This document shows, piece after piece, positions 18,154 through 26,883 of a stretch of DNA of 64,000 bases (position 1 is its first letter; the number at the start of each line of letters is the position of its first letter). Source of the stretch: Geobacteraceae bacterium (lineage in GTDB: Bacteria; Desulfobacterota; Desulfuromonadia; Geobacterales; Pseudopelobacteraceae); assembly GCA_013336525.1 (NCBI GenBank), contig JAAXTM010000001.1, positions 248,001-312,000 on the forward strand, given 5' to 3'. Below the pieces are notes generated by a model. It was not told where the DNA came from and made no database searches. It was given only the letters and a program-made list of their open reading frames with translations. The position numbers and the translations under genes were made by a program.

Positions 18154-20106
18154 ATGCCCTGGATTCAAACGTACACACCTGTAGCAGGTAGTCTCGGCTT
18201 GTCGGCTTTGTTAGCCGCCATCCCACTTGTCGTTATTTTTGTCTGCCTCGCCTTACTCAAGATGAAGGCTCACAAAGCTGGCCCCCTGGCGGTAGCTTCG
18301 GCGATCGGCATTGCCATCCTGGCATGGGGAATGCCGGCTAAACTGGCCGGACTTGCCTTTATGCAGGGTGCGGCCTTCGGCCTCTTTCCGGTCTTCTATA
18401 TAGTCATCACCACCCTCTTTCTCTACAACATTACCGTTAAAGGTGGTCAATTCGAAATAATCAGGGCATCACTTGCCGGAGTAACCGGTGACCGCCGTAT
18501 TCAGGCTCTTTTGATTGCGTTCTGTTTCGGTGCATTTATCGAGGGTGCTGCCGGCTTCGGTACACCGGTGGCAATTGCAGGCGCCACCCTGGTTGGCCTT
18601 GGTTTCCGCCCATTATATGCTGCCGGCGTCTGTCTGGTCGCCAATACAGCGCCGGTCGCTTTCGGTGCCATCGGTATTCCTGTTGTTGCGCTGGCCGGTG
18701 TCATGGGGTACGGTGATGACGGTTTGATGAAACTATCCACCATGGTTGGCCGACAGCTCCCCTTCATTTCCGTGGTGATACCATTCTATGTAATCATGAT
18801 CATGGTCGGCTGGAAAAAGACTATAGAAGTACTGCCTGCCATCATCGTTTGCGGTTTGACCTTCGCTGTTTCCCAATGGGCCACGGCCAGCTACCTCGGC
18901 CCTTACCTCCCTGACATTACCGCATCGCTGGCATCAATGGTTGCCCTGGTAGCCCTGCTCCAGGTATGGCAGCCGAAAGAAAACTACGTATTCGACCACG
19001 AAACACACACCGGAACGAAAGAACAGCATCACTATACAGTTGCTGAGGTCTTGCGCGCCTGGTCACCATATCTGGCCCTGACTGTAATGGTGCTGCTGTG
19101 GGGCATCCCTTCCATCAAGTCCGAACTCGACAAAAGCAAAGTTGTCATTACCGTTGCCGGCCTGGACAGCATGATCATCAAAAAAGTCTCCAAGCCGGAG
19201 GATGGCGTAAAGAAAATTGCTGTTGTTACTGCCGAGGCTGACAAACTGCTGGCATTGTTGCCGACAACCGAGCCAAAGATGGCCGGTGCGATCACCATGC
19301 TGAATGAACTTAAAGCACTAGAGGAGAAGTTCCTGCCGGTTGAACAGGGTATGGCCGGCAAGGGAGCCATATTGACCGAAGAGCGCAGTGCCGGATTCAA
19401 TGCAATTGCCAAGAAGAGTGCCGACATCCAGAAACTGGTCAAGGATGATCTCGAAAAAAACAAACTGGTAGCCAAGGACCAATTCAAAGCGCTGGGCAAA
19501 GCTACAGCAGATCAGCTACCTATTAAAATTCCTGCGAAGTATAACTTTAACTTCATGTCCGCTGCCGGCACAGCAATCCTGATCGCCGCCTTCCTGTCCG
19601 CACTGCTTTGTGGCGTAGGTTTCGGCGATGTCATCAAGCTTGGCGGAAAGACCCTCTATGACATGCGCTTCCCTGCGATCACCGTTGCCTCCGTACTCGG
19701 CCTGGCGTACGTCATGAACGCCTCCGGCATGACCAACTGTCTCGGCCTGGTTTTCACCAAGACCGGCCACTGGTTCCCGTTCATCGCGCCGTTCCTTGGC
19801 TGGCTTGGAGTTTTTCTGACCGGTTCCGACACTTCCAGTAACGTCCTCTTCGGCGGCCTGCAGAAAGCCACCGCCGAACAGCTGGGTCTGGATCCGATTC
19901 TTATGGGTGCGGCAAATACCAGTGGCGGAGTTATGGGCAAGATGATCTCCCCGCAATCACTGGCCGTGGCCACAGCCGCCTGCGGTATGGTAGGAGAAGA
20001 GGGGACCCTGTTCCGCTTTACCCTCAAGCACTCTATTTTCCTGACGGTGATCGTCGGGGTAATAGTGTATCTGCAGGCGTATTATCTGCAGTGGATGATA
20101 CCTTAG
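18154..20106 (+). CDS. lldP: L-lactate permease with enlarged soluble loop
   Basis: A lactate:proton symporter of the LctP family in the inner membrane. The ATG at 18154 has an AAGGAG site; an in-frame ATG 18 bp upstream would put that site inside the gene. At 650 residues it is longer than E. coli LldP (551). The family segments GAFIEGAAGFGTPVAI and FLTGSDTSSNVLFG are intact. The extra length is a hydrophilic, Lys/Glu-rich, probably helical stretch at about residues 315-450, between two membrane helices. It heads the plus-strand lldP-glcD-glcF unit. Confidence 0.93.
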   Translation: MPWIQTYTPVAGSLGLSALLAAIPLVVIFVCLALLKMKAHKAGPLAVASAIGIAILAWGMPAKLAGLAFMQGAAFGLFPVFYIVITTLFLYNITVKGGQFEIIRASLAGVTGDRRIQALLIAFCFGAFIEGAAGFGTPVAIAGATLVGLGFRPLYAAGVCLVANTAPVAFGAIGIPVVALAGVMGYGDDGLMKLSTMVGRQLPFISVVIPFYVIMIMVGWKKTIEVLPAIIVCGLTFAVSQWATASYLGPYLPDITASLASMVALVALLQVWQPKENYVFDHETHTGTKEQHHYTVAEVLRAWSPYLALTVMVLLWGIPSIKSELDKSKVVITVAGLDSMIIKKVSKPEDGVKKIAVVTAEADKLLALLPTTEPKMAGAITMLNELKALEEKFLPVEQGMAGKGAILTEERSAGFNAIAKKSADIQKLVKDDLEKNKLVAKDQFKALGKATADQLPIKIPAKYNFNFMSAAGTAILIAAFLSALLCGVGFGDVIKLGGKTLYDMRFPAITVASVLGLAYVMNASGMTNCLGLVFTKTGHWFPFIAPFLGWLGVFLTGSDTSSNVLFGGLQKATAEQLGLDPILMGAANTSGGVMGKMISPQSLAVATAACGMVGEEGTLFRFTLKHSIFLTVIVGVIVYLQAYYLQWMIP

Positions 20107-20114
20107 CTTAAACA

Positions 20115-20188
20115 GGGTCAAGGGGTCAGGGGCAAGGGTCAAGTAGAATCAAAAAACCTTGACCCTTGATTCTTGACCCTTGACCCTT
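20115..20188. repeat. GGGTCAAGG-type repeat cluster with inverted arms
   Basis: The lldP-glcD gap holds GGGTCAAGG-like units in one direction (20115-20143) and three TTGACCC units in the other (20159-20186). AAGGGTCAAG at 20134-20143 and CTTGACCCTT at 20158-20167 form a 10-bp perfect hairpin with a 14-nt loop. It ends just before the glcD ribosome binding site. It looks like a member of a simple intergenic repeat family and may adjust expression between lldP and glcD. Confidence 0.7.
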
Positions 20189-20201
20189 AAAGGAGTTCCT
20201 C

Positions 20202-21572
20202 ATGCAACCATCATTCATAAAAGAGCTGCAAAACATAGTAAGTGAGCAATACGCTCTTACCGACCGAGAATCACTTGCCGTATACGGTTATGATTCCACT
20301 CCGGAAATTGAAAGCCTTCCTGGTGCTGTGCTTCTGCCCGGCACATCCGAAGAAGTTGCACGCATCATGCGACTCTGCCATGAAGCCGGCGTGACAGTAA
20401 CACCAAGAGGATCAGGCACTAACCTGTCGGGCGGCTCACTATCTGCCGGGGGTGTTGTTGTTCAGACCAGTCGGCTGAATAGTTTGCTGGAAATAGATGA
20501 AGAGAATCTTACTGCCACGATGGAGCCCGGGTTGATAACCAGTGCCCTGCACCGCGAAGTAGAAGCGCGCGGCCTGTTCTACCCGCCAGATCCGGGCAGT
20601 ATGAACATTTCCACCATGGGTGGCAACGTGGCCGAGAATTCAGGCGGCCTTCGCGGACTCAAATACGGCGTTACCGCAGATTATGTTATGGGTTTAGAGA
20701 CCATACTTGCTGATGGAGAACTTCTTCGAACCGGAGGCAAGGTAGTCAAGGACGTCGCCGGATACAGCCTTAATCCACTGCTTGTTTCATCTGAAGGGAC
20801 ACTCGGATTCTTTACCGGCATTACTGTCAAGCTGATACCCAAACCGCAGGGGAAAATTACCATGCTGGCCCACTTCCCGGTGTTGCAGGATGCTGCCCTC
20901 GCAGTCTCAGCCATTATCGCCGCCAAGGTGATTCCGGCCACGCTTGAGTTCCTTGACAAGGTCACCATCAAGTGCGTCGAGGATTATGCCCATGTCGGCC
21001 TGCCGCTTGATGTAGACGCCGTGCTGCTGATCGAGGTGGACGGCCATCCGGTGGTTATTGCAGAGGAAGCGGCAGCGGTGGCAGACATCTGCAAGAAACA
21101 CCGCTGTTCATTCTTTCAGACCGCACAAACCCCTGCCGAAGCGCTTAAACTGACCGAGGCGCGCCGTACCGCCCTGTCAGCTCTGGCCCGCCTCAAGCCG
21201 ACTACAATTCTGGAGGATGCCACTGTGCCGCGCAGCTGTATCGCCGCCATGCTTCAGGTGATTCAGACATCGGCCAAAAAACACAATGTTGTCATCGGCA
21301 CCTTCGGCCACGCCGGGGACGGCAACCTGCACCCCACCTGCCTGACTGACGAACGTGACAAAGATGAAATAGCCCGTGCCCACGCCGCATTTGCGGAAAT
21401 ATTTGATGCTGCAATCGCCATGGGGGGCACCATTACCGGTGAGCATGGTGTCGGACTGGCAAAAAAGAAGTACCTGCCAAAGCTGGTCGGTGAGTCCGGA
21501 ATCAAGGTCATGCGGGGTATCAAGCAGGCATTTGATCCGATGGGGATTTTGAATCCGGGAAAGATATTTTAA
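20202..21572 (+). CDS. glcD: FAD-linked glycolate / D-lactate oxidase subunit GlcD
   Basis: A 456-residue FAD-binding PCMH-type oxidase that oxidises D-lactate or glycolate. The FAD-binding region has TPRGSGTNLSGG (about residue 67) and NVAENSGGLRGLKYG (about 146); the C-terminal domain has TFGHAGDGNLHP and GEHGVGLAKK. Next to lldP and glcF, D-lactate dehydrogenase is the likeliest role. The start has an AAGGAG site directly after the repeat cluster. Confidence 0.93.
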   Translation: MQPSFIKELQNIVSEQYALTDRESLAVYGYDSTPEIESLPGAVLLPGTSEEVARIMRLCHEAGVTVTPRGSGTNLSGGSLSAGGVVVQTSRLNSLLEIDEENLTATMEPGLITSALHREVEARGLFYPPDPGSMNISTMGGNVAENSGGLRGLKYGVTADYVMGLETILADGELLRTGGKVVKDVAGYSLNPLLVSSEGTLGFFTGITVKLIPKPQGKITMLAHFPVLQDAALAVSAIIAAKVIPATLEFLDKVTIKCVEDYAHVGLPLDVDAVLLIEVDGHPVVIAEEAAAVADICKKHRCSFFQTAQTPAEALKLTEARRTALSALARLKPTTILEDATVPRSCIAAMLQVIQTSAKKHNVVIGTFGHAGDGNLHPTCLTDERDKDEIARAHAAFAEIFDAAIAMGGTITGEHGVGLAKKKYLPKLVGESGIKVMRGIKQAFDPMGILNPGKIF

Positions 21573-21601
21573 CCTTCTGACTTATTACTACGGTGACCTA
21601 T

Positions 21602-22840
21602 ATGGACTACGTTAAACTAATAAATTGTATGCGTTGCGGCATGTGCCTTCCTTCCTGTCCTACCTACAAGGAAACTTTTCTGGAAACTGCATCTCCTCGT
21701 GGAAGGGTGGCTCTGATCCGCAAGCTGCAAGAAGGCGAGCTGGACCAGTCAGAACGACTGCTGGAATACCTGTCGCTCTGTCTGGATTGCCAGGCCTGCG
21801 CTTCGGCCTGTCCCTGCGGCGTCAATGCCGGGGAATTGGTGGCTGAATTCACTTGTGAGAGGAAGGACGGCAGCGGCCTCAATTACATGGAAGACCTGAT
21901 CCTCCGCAAACTGGTGCCGCACCCGGACCGCCTGGAAACATCAATGATGCCGATGCGAATCTACCAACGCACCGGCCTGCAAAAGCTGGTCAGAACGCTC
22001 GGTATCCTCAAGATGTTTCCAAAACCGCTGGAACGGATGGAAGCGCTTTTACCTCCCCTCCCCTCCAGGCCGCTACGCCAGGAAATTATGGAGATAACGC
22101 CAGCGATCGGCATAGAGCGCGGCACAGTCGGCTTCTTCCTCGGATGTGTCATGAGCCTGATTTTTTCAGATGCCAGTCGCGCCACAATTAAACTGCTTTC
22201 GTCCCTCGGCTACAAGGTCATAACCCCGCGCAATCAGGTCTGCTGTGGTGCTCCAAACATGCTTGGTGGAGACCTTGATGGACTGAAAGAGGCCGCCCGT
22301 ACCAATATTGAGGTATTTGGCGGCTATGACGTAGATTTCATCGTCACCGATTGTGGCGGTTGCGGAGCTGAACTCAAGAAATACGGACATCATATTGACG
22401 GCGATCTGTCTTCGGCTTTCAGCGCCAAGGTTCGAGATATTTCTCAGGTACTGGCACTGCATGCCGACGTACTGGCACCACTCCTGAAACCTCTACCGCT
22501 GAAGGTCACCTACCATGATCCCTGTCACATCGCCCATTGTCAGGGAATTCGCAAGGAACCGCGCGATCTGCTTAAACTGGTACCGGGATTGATATACAAA
22601 GAGTTGGAAACTGCCGATGCATGCTGCGGCAGTGCCGGGACATACAACATCACCAAACCTGAGATGTCCGACATGATCCTGCAGCGCAAGCTGGATACGG
22701 TACGTGCAAGCGGTGCCGAAATACTTGTGACCAGCAATCCAGGGTGTTTATTGCAACTGAAGAAAGGGCTGGCTGATCATCTTCCGGATGTCAGAATTAT
22801 GCACCTGACCGAAATACTGTCCCAAAGCATGGATTCTTGA
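21602..22840 (+). CDS. glcF: Glycolate / D-lactate oxidase iron-sulfur subunit GlcF
   Basis: A 412-residue protein with two 4Fe-4S motifs (CMRCGMCLPSCP and CLDCQACASACP) and two CCG domains (VCCGAPNMLGG and ACCGSAGTYN). It should take electrons from GlcD to the membrane quinone pool. The ATG at 21602 has GGTGA as its Shine-Dalgarno; a GTG three codons upstream lacks one. It ends the lldP-glcD-glcF unit and is followed by a terminator. Confidence 0.92.
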   Translation: MDYVKLINCMRCGMCLPSCPTYKETFLETASPRGRVALIRKLQEGELDQSERLLEYLSLCLDCQACASACPCGVNAGELVAEFTCERKDGSGLNYMEDLILRKLVPHPDRLETSMMPMRIYQRTGLQKLVRTLGILKMFPKPLERMEALLPPLPSRPLRQEIMEITPAIGIERGTVGFFLGCVMSLIFSDASRATIKLLSSLGYKVITPRNQVCCGAPNMLGGDLDGLKEAARTNIEVFGGYDVDFIVTDCGGCGAELKKYGHHIDGDLSSAFSAKVRDISQVLALHADVLAPLLKPLPLKVTYHDPCHIAHCQGIRKEPRDLLKLVPGLIYKELETADACCGSAGTYNITKPEMSDMILQRKLDTVRASGAEILVTSNPGCLLQLKKGLADHLPDVRIMHLTEILSQSMDS

Positions 22841-22882
22841 CATCGTGTTGGTTGCAGAACAACTAAAAATACTATAAAAGAA

Positions 22883-22909
22883 GGGGTGCCGCGATGACAC
22901 CCCTTTTTG
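22883..22909 (+). terminator. Terminator after glcF, in the leader of the GntR gene
   Basis: GGGGTG and CACCCC pair around a 9-nt loop, followed by TTTTT. It ends about 14 nt before the regulator's ATG, downstream of a possible promoter (TATAAA at about 22873), so it may also lower expression of the regulator. Confidence 0.75.
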
Positions 22910-22922
22910 ATTGGATAAAACC

Positions 22923-23642
22923 ATGAATTTTCAACCTATAAAACCAAAAAAAGTCTCAACACAGATAGCAGACCAGATTCGCTCCTCGATACTGGCAGGT
23001 GAATTTGCCCCGGGCGACAAGCTGCCGCCTGAACGCGAACTGGCAGAAATGTTCGGGGTGTCGCGTCCATCAGTGCGTGAAGCACTGAACGTTCTGGCTT
23101 CGTCCGGGCTGGTCATGTCGTATCAGGGTGGTGGCACGGTTGTCATGTCTCTGGTGGAGACATCTTCATCCAATCCGTTGAGTGAATTGATCCGTATTCA
23201 GCAGGACCGTGCGCTTGATGTAATCGAAGTACGTAAATCCATGGAGTCATGGACCGCATGGTATGCCGCAGAACGAGCTCTTCCAGATGATATCCGCCGT
23301 ATGGAGGAGATTATCGCCGGAATGAAGCACAATCTTGAAACGAAGCAGCCTTCTGAAGATCTTGATGCCAATCTGCATATAGTTATTGCCAGAGCCACGC
23401 ATAATATCGTCTGGCTACACCTGATGCAGAGCCTGTTTGATGCCATGAAAGAGTTTCAGCAAACCGTATGGCGTGCAGTATATCTGACTCAGGAAGACCA
23501 CCAGCTTCTGTTTGAGCACCACAGCACTATCGTGCAAGCAATCAAGGCTAAAGACCCCAAAGCCGCCCGCGATGCCATGATTCACCACCTGACTTTTGCC
23601 GAAAGGCGCAGCAGTATCTACGTTTCACAGAAACAGCAGTAA
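22923..23642 (+). CDS. GntR-family regulator, FadR/LldR-type
   Basis: A 239-residue regulator. The N-terminal winged helix (residues 1-75) has LPPERELAEMFGVSRPSVRE; the C-terminal all-helical FCD domain (about 90-235) would bind a carboxylate effector and carries candidate His/Asp metal ligands. Its position after lldP-glcDF and the FadR-type operators at lldP, lutC and sucC suggest it is the lactate-responsive repressor. A TTG at 22911 is an alternative start; neither has a strong ribosome binding site. Confidence 0.88.
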   Translation: MNFQPIKPKKVSTQIADQIRSSILAGEFAPGDKLPPERELAEMFGVSRPSVREALNVLASSGLVMSYQGGGTVVMSLVETSSSNPLSELIRIQQDRALDVIEVRKSMESWTAWYAAERALPDDIRRMEEIIAGMKHNLETKQPSEDLDANLHIVIARATHNIVWLHLMQSLFDAMKEFQQTVWRAVYLTQEDHQLLFEHHSTIVQAIKAKDPKAARDAMIHHLTFAERRSSIYVSQKQQ

Positions 23643-23675
23643 TCGTTAAGTTTAACATTTTTGGGAGTTACATTT

Positions 23676-24221
23676 ATGCAGATTATACCCACGACCATTC
23701 CCGATGTCCTGATTCTGGAGCCGAAAGTGTTCGGCGACGATCGTGGTTTCTTTTTTGAGAGCTTCAATAAGCGCAACTGGCACGACTTGACCGGAGTGGA
23801 CCTCAACTTTGTCCAGCACAACCACTCGCGATCTGCAGGTGGTGTCCTGCGCGGTCTGCATTATCAGATTCAGCAGCCTCAGGGGAAGCTGGTGCGAGTC
23901 GTTGTCGGTGAAGTATTCGATGTCGCTGTTGACATACGACGTAGTTCTCCAAGCTTTGGTCAATGGTTCGGCACCATGCTCTCGGCAGAAAACAAACGCC
24001 AGATGTGGGTGCCACCCGGCTTTGCCCATGGTTTTTGTGTAACATCCGATGTTGCCGAGTTCCTGTATCTGACGACGGAGTATTATGCCCCTGAGCATGA
24101 ACGCTGCATCGCCTGGAACGATCCCGACCTGAATATCACCTGGCCTCTGGCAACAGCGCCAAATATTTCAGCCAAAGACCGTCAGGGACAGTCATTTAAA
24201 GACGCCGACTTGTTCCCGTAA
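23676..24221 (+). CDS. rfbC: dTDP-4-dehydrorhamnose 3,5-epimerase
   Basis: RmlC catalyses the third step of dTDP-L-rhamnose synthesis. The 181-residue cupin protein shows the family motifs: FFESFNKRNW, the HNHSR active-site stretch, and GVLRGLHYQ near residue 57. The ATG at 23676 has a GGGAG site. The other rml genes are not adjacent, so it is a stand-alone copy here. Confidence 0.95.
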   Translation: MQIIPTTIPDVLILEPKVFGDDRGFFFESFNKRNWHDLTGVDLNFVQHNHSRSAGGVLRGLHYQIQQPQGKLVRVVVGEVFDVAVDIRRSSPSFGQWFGTMLSAENKRQMWVPPGFAHGFCVTSDVAEFLYLTTEYYAPEHERCIAWNDPDLNITWPLATAPNISAKDRQGQSFKDADLFP

Positions 24222-24280
24222 TCTGTCCCACAACAAGAAGTTATGATTTTGCTGCCCCAATTTCAGTTTGAGGCGATGCT

Positions 24281-24382
24281 ATGAAATTCCTTACCAACAG
24301 TCCCCCGCAAAAAACTCTTAAAATCAGAGCAGTAAACCACCATGCACTAATTTCAAGCATCGAAGAGGCCATGATCAAGTGA
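24281..24382 (+). CDS. Possible 33-residue leader ORF before the HPt gene
   Basis: An ATG at 24281 with a GAGG site 7 nt upstream opens a 33-codon frame that ends in TGA at 24380-24382, overlapping the GTG start of the HPt gene. No known domain is visible. The overlap suggests translational coupling, but a frame of this length can arise by chance. Confidence 0.35.
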   Translation: MKFLTNSPPQKTLKIRAVNHHALISSIEEAMIK

Positions 24383-24768
24383 CAAGCCGAGACCAGGGGC
24401 AGGAAACAATTGATATTTTCGACATGGACAAATTTGTGCACCGAAATCTTGGTGATCTTGACCTTTCCCGAGATGTGGCTACAATATTTCTCGACAGTGC
24501 TCCGGAATATATCAAATCAATCCGCAACGCACTTGATGCTTTCGACTCTGTGGCCCTGCGCCAGTCAGCACACAAACTGAAAGGGGCTGCGGATAATCTC
24601 GCATTATCTTCGCTGTCCAAGATAGCCGGCAGGATCGAAACAATTGCCCAGACTGGTGATTTCGAGATAAACCGGCAACTTTTACCAGAGTTAGAACTTC
24701 AATTTGATCAGGCAGAAATTGCGCTGAAGAATTTTATTGTTACCTCTCAGGAAAAGGTGCGCTTATGA
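24379..24768 (+). CDS. Histidine phosphotransfer (HPt) domain protein
   Basis: A 129-residue single-domain HPt protein. The phosphorylated residue is His65 in AHKLKGAADNL. It should pass phosphate between a hybrid histidine kinase and a response regulator, probably the one encoded next, whose ATG overlaps its stop by 4 bp. The GTG start is uncertain; an ATG at 24424 is possible but lacks a ribosome binding site. No kinase gene is nearby. Confidence 0.85.
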   Translation: MTSRDQGQETIDIFDMDKFVHRNLGDLDLSRDVATIFLDSAPEYIKSIRNALDAFDSVALRQSAHKLKGAADNLALSSLSKIAGRIETIAQTGDFEINRQLLPELELQFDQAEIALKNFIVTSQEKVRL

Positions 24769-25679
24769 ATATACTGATAGCTGAAGACGATGCACCTTCC
24801 CGCTTCATGCTTCAGTCACTTCTTACCAAATGGGGGTATGATGTCACGGTCGCCGCTGACGGCGATGAAGCGTGGAAAATCCTGTGTGATCCGGTGCACC
24901 CCCTACTGGTAATTCTTGACTGGTTGATGCCTGGAATTGAAGGTCCTGAAATTGTCCGACGGTTAAGGATGAAAGAGGGTAATAATCCTCATTACGTCAT
25001 CATAATGACATCAGGAACGAGTGAAAATTCGCTGGCATTAGCTCTTGATTCCGGTGCGGATGATTTTATCACCAAACCGTTTAACAACTCTGAATTACGA
25101 GCCAGGGTTAATGTCGGCTGCCGGATAACCCGCCTTCATGAAGCACTGGCTGAGAAAATTTATAAATTGGAATCTGCCACCGAGACCATATTTGAGCTTG
25201 CTCGAACGGACGAATTAACCGGCCTCCATAACCGCCGTTCTTTTAATGAAACCTTTACTCTGGTACTGAGTTCGGCCCGGCGACATGGCCATCCGCTTTC
25301 GTTGATCAGTATAGACCTCGATCATTTTAAAACTGTAAATGACACCTATGGTCACACTATCGGTGACATGGTACTGAAGGAATTTTCCGATCTGCTAAAA
25401 GATATGGTGCGCATCGAAGATGTCGCCAGCCGTTGGGGTGGTGAGGAGTTCATCATCATGCTGCCTAACACTGCAAGCGAAGCGGCCGCAGCTCTGGCCG
25501 AGAGGATACGCTCAAATTTTGAGCAACAACCAAGCAGTGCTTCGCCGTTCGCTGTCACAGCAAGCTTCGGTGTGGCACAACTTCAAAATGGAGATGATGA
25601 AGACAGTCTTATCCGCCGTGTTGATGACGCACTCTATACTGCCAAGCGTGAAGGTAGAAACAGAGTAGTGACAGTTTGA
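24765..25679 (+). CDS. Response regulator diguanylate cyclase (REC-GGDEF)
   Basis: A 304-residue protein with an N-terminal receiver (phospho-acceptor Asp52 in LDWLMPG; Lys104 in TKPF) and a C-terminal GGDEF domain with an active-type GGEEF signature (225-229). RIED at 216-219 is a typical inhibitory I-site. It should make c-di-GMP when phosphorylated. It is coupled to the HPt gene and followed 43 bp later by an HD-GYP protein, which would degrade c-di-GMP. Confidence 0.95.
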   Translation: MNILIAEDDAPSRFMLQSLLTKWGYDVTVAADGDEAWKILCDPVHPLLVILDWLMPGIEGPEIVRRLRMKEGNNPHYVIIMTSGTSENSLALALDSGADDFITKPFNNSELRARVNVGCRITRLHEALAEKIYKLESATETIFELARTDELTGLHNRRSFNETFTLVLSSARRHGHPLSLISIDLDHFKTVNDTYGHTIGDMVLKEFSDLLKDMVRIEDVASRWGGEEFIIMLPNTASEAAAALAERIRSNFEQQPSSASPFAVTASFGVAQLQNGDDEDSLIRRVDDALYTAKREGRNRVVTV

Positions 25680-25722
25680 TTTTTATGATTTATGATGCCT
25701 CATACAACTAAGGAGAAAATAT

Positions 25723-26883
25723 ATGGCAAAAGTTATCATGCCGCTGGCACAAGGTTTTGAAGAGATTGAGGCCCTTACAGTTATTGACATACTCCGCAGG
25801 GCTGAAATTGAGGTAGTCCTTGCAGGACTTCTTCCCGGTACTGTAGTAGGTGCCCACGGCATAAGCATAGTCCCTGACACAACTATAGACACCATCGATG
25901 CCAGTAACTTTGACATGATCATTTTGCCAGGCGGACAGCCAGGCACTGACAATCTCAACACAGATAAACGCATCCACAAACTTCTCGGTAAATTTGCATC
26001 CAAAAAGAAATTGATTGGTGCCATCTGCGCTGCTCCGATTGTACTTGCTACAACCGGACTACTGAGTGGTAAAAAAGTAACATGTTACCCTTCATATCGT
26101 GATCAATTAAATGGCGGCATATATGAAGATACACCGATAGTATCAGACGGTTCCTTCATTACCAGCCAGGGACCGGGAACAGCTATCAACTTCGGACTCG
26201 CAATAGTCACCAGACTGGCAGGGTACCGGACTTCAGATGAAATTTCCAAAGCCATACTGTTTCAGGATAAACCGAGGGACATATGGAGCCCCTATTTATT
26301 CGATAGTACTGTACAGGCCCTGCTTGGTGCATTGGAACTAAAAGACAGTTATTCTCAGGGACAGGCTCGCAGGGTTGCTGAACACAGCCTGAATATCGGA
26401 TTAAAACTGAAAATGTCCAAATCGGAGATGCGTGATCTTTATCTGGGCGCGATGTTGCATGATATCGGTAAGTACAATACTGCTGAAGATCTCCTCAACA
26501 AACCTGACAGCCTCAGTCTCCGCGAGGAGACGTTAACTCGTGAGCATACTCTGAAAGGAACACTCTTTGTTGTGGGTATCGACAATATAAGTCATATCGG
26601 TCCGACTATTCTCCATCACCATGAGCATTGGGACGGCTCCGGATATCCCAGCGGTTTGAAAGGCGAGCAGATCCCTTTTCATGCACGCATCGTAGCGGTA
26701 GCTGATGCGTACGACGCAATGATTTCAAACCGTTCCTATCGGGACGGACTTGATAAAGAGACCGTACTGCGTGAACTTGTGAAGAAAAAAGACACACAGT
26801 TCGACCCGTTCATTGTAGATGTTTTTATTGAGTGTTTAAAGGAATCGCCGTTCGAGATGAAGGATTTCAGTTACTATTTCTAG
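25723..26883 (+). CDS. DJ-1/PfpI domain fused to HD-GYP phosphodiesterase
   Basis: A 386-residue fusion. Residues 1-185 are a DJ-1/PfpI domain with the nucleophile elbow Cys102 (GAICAAP) and the supporting Glu16 (GFEEIEA); the His found after the elbow strand in DJ-1 is replaced by Tyr (CYPSYRD). Residues 200-386 are a complete HD-GYP domain: His221, HD at 246-247, His275, the HHHEHWDGSGYP signature at 298-309. The HD-GYP half should hydrolyse c-di-GMP; the DJ-1 half may sense oxidants or reactive carbonyls through Cys102. The frame is continuous and the start has AAGGAG. The 3' end overlaps the converging znuB gene by 17 bp. Confidence 0.92.
   Translation: MAKVIMPLAQGFEEIEALTVIDILRRAEIEVVLAGLLPGTVVGAHGISIVPDTTIDTIDASNFDMIILPGGQPGTDNLNTDKRIHKLLGKFASKKKLIGAICAAPIVLATTGLLSGKKVTCYPSYRDQLNGGIYEDTPIVSDGSFITSQGPGTAINFGLAIVTRLAGYRTSDEISKAILFQDKPRDIWSPYLFDSTVQALLGALELKDSYSQGQARRVAEHSLNIGLKLKMSKSEMRDLYLGAMLHDIGKYNTAEDLLNKPDSLSLREETLTREHTLKGTLFVVGIDNISHIGPTILHHHEHWDGSGYPSGLKGEQIPFHARIVAVADAYDAMISNRSYRDGLDKETVLRELVKKKDTQFDPFIVDVFIECLKESPFEMKDFSYYF

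Noticed and set aside
20109-20190. CRISPR-like array
   Set aside because: Units are 7-9 bp in both orientations with no spacers of constant length and no cas genes.
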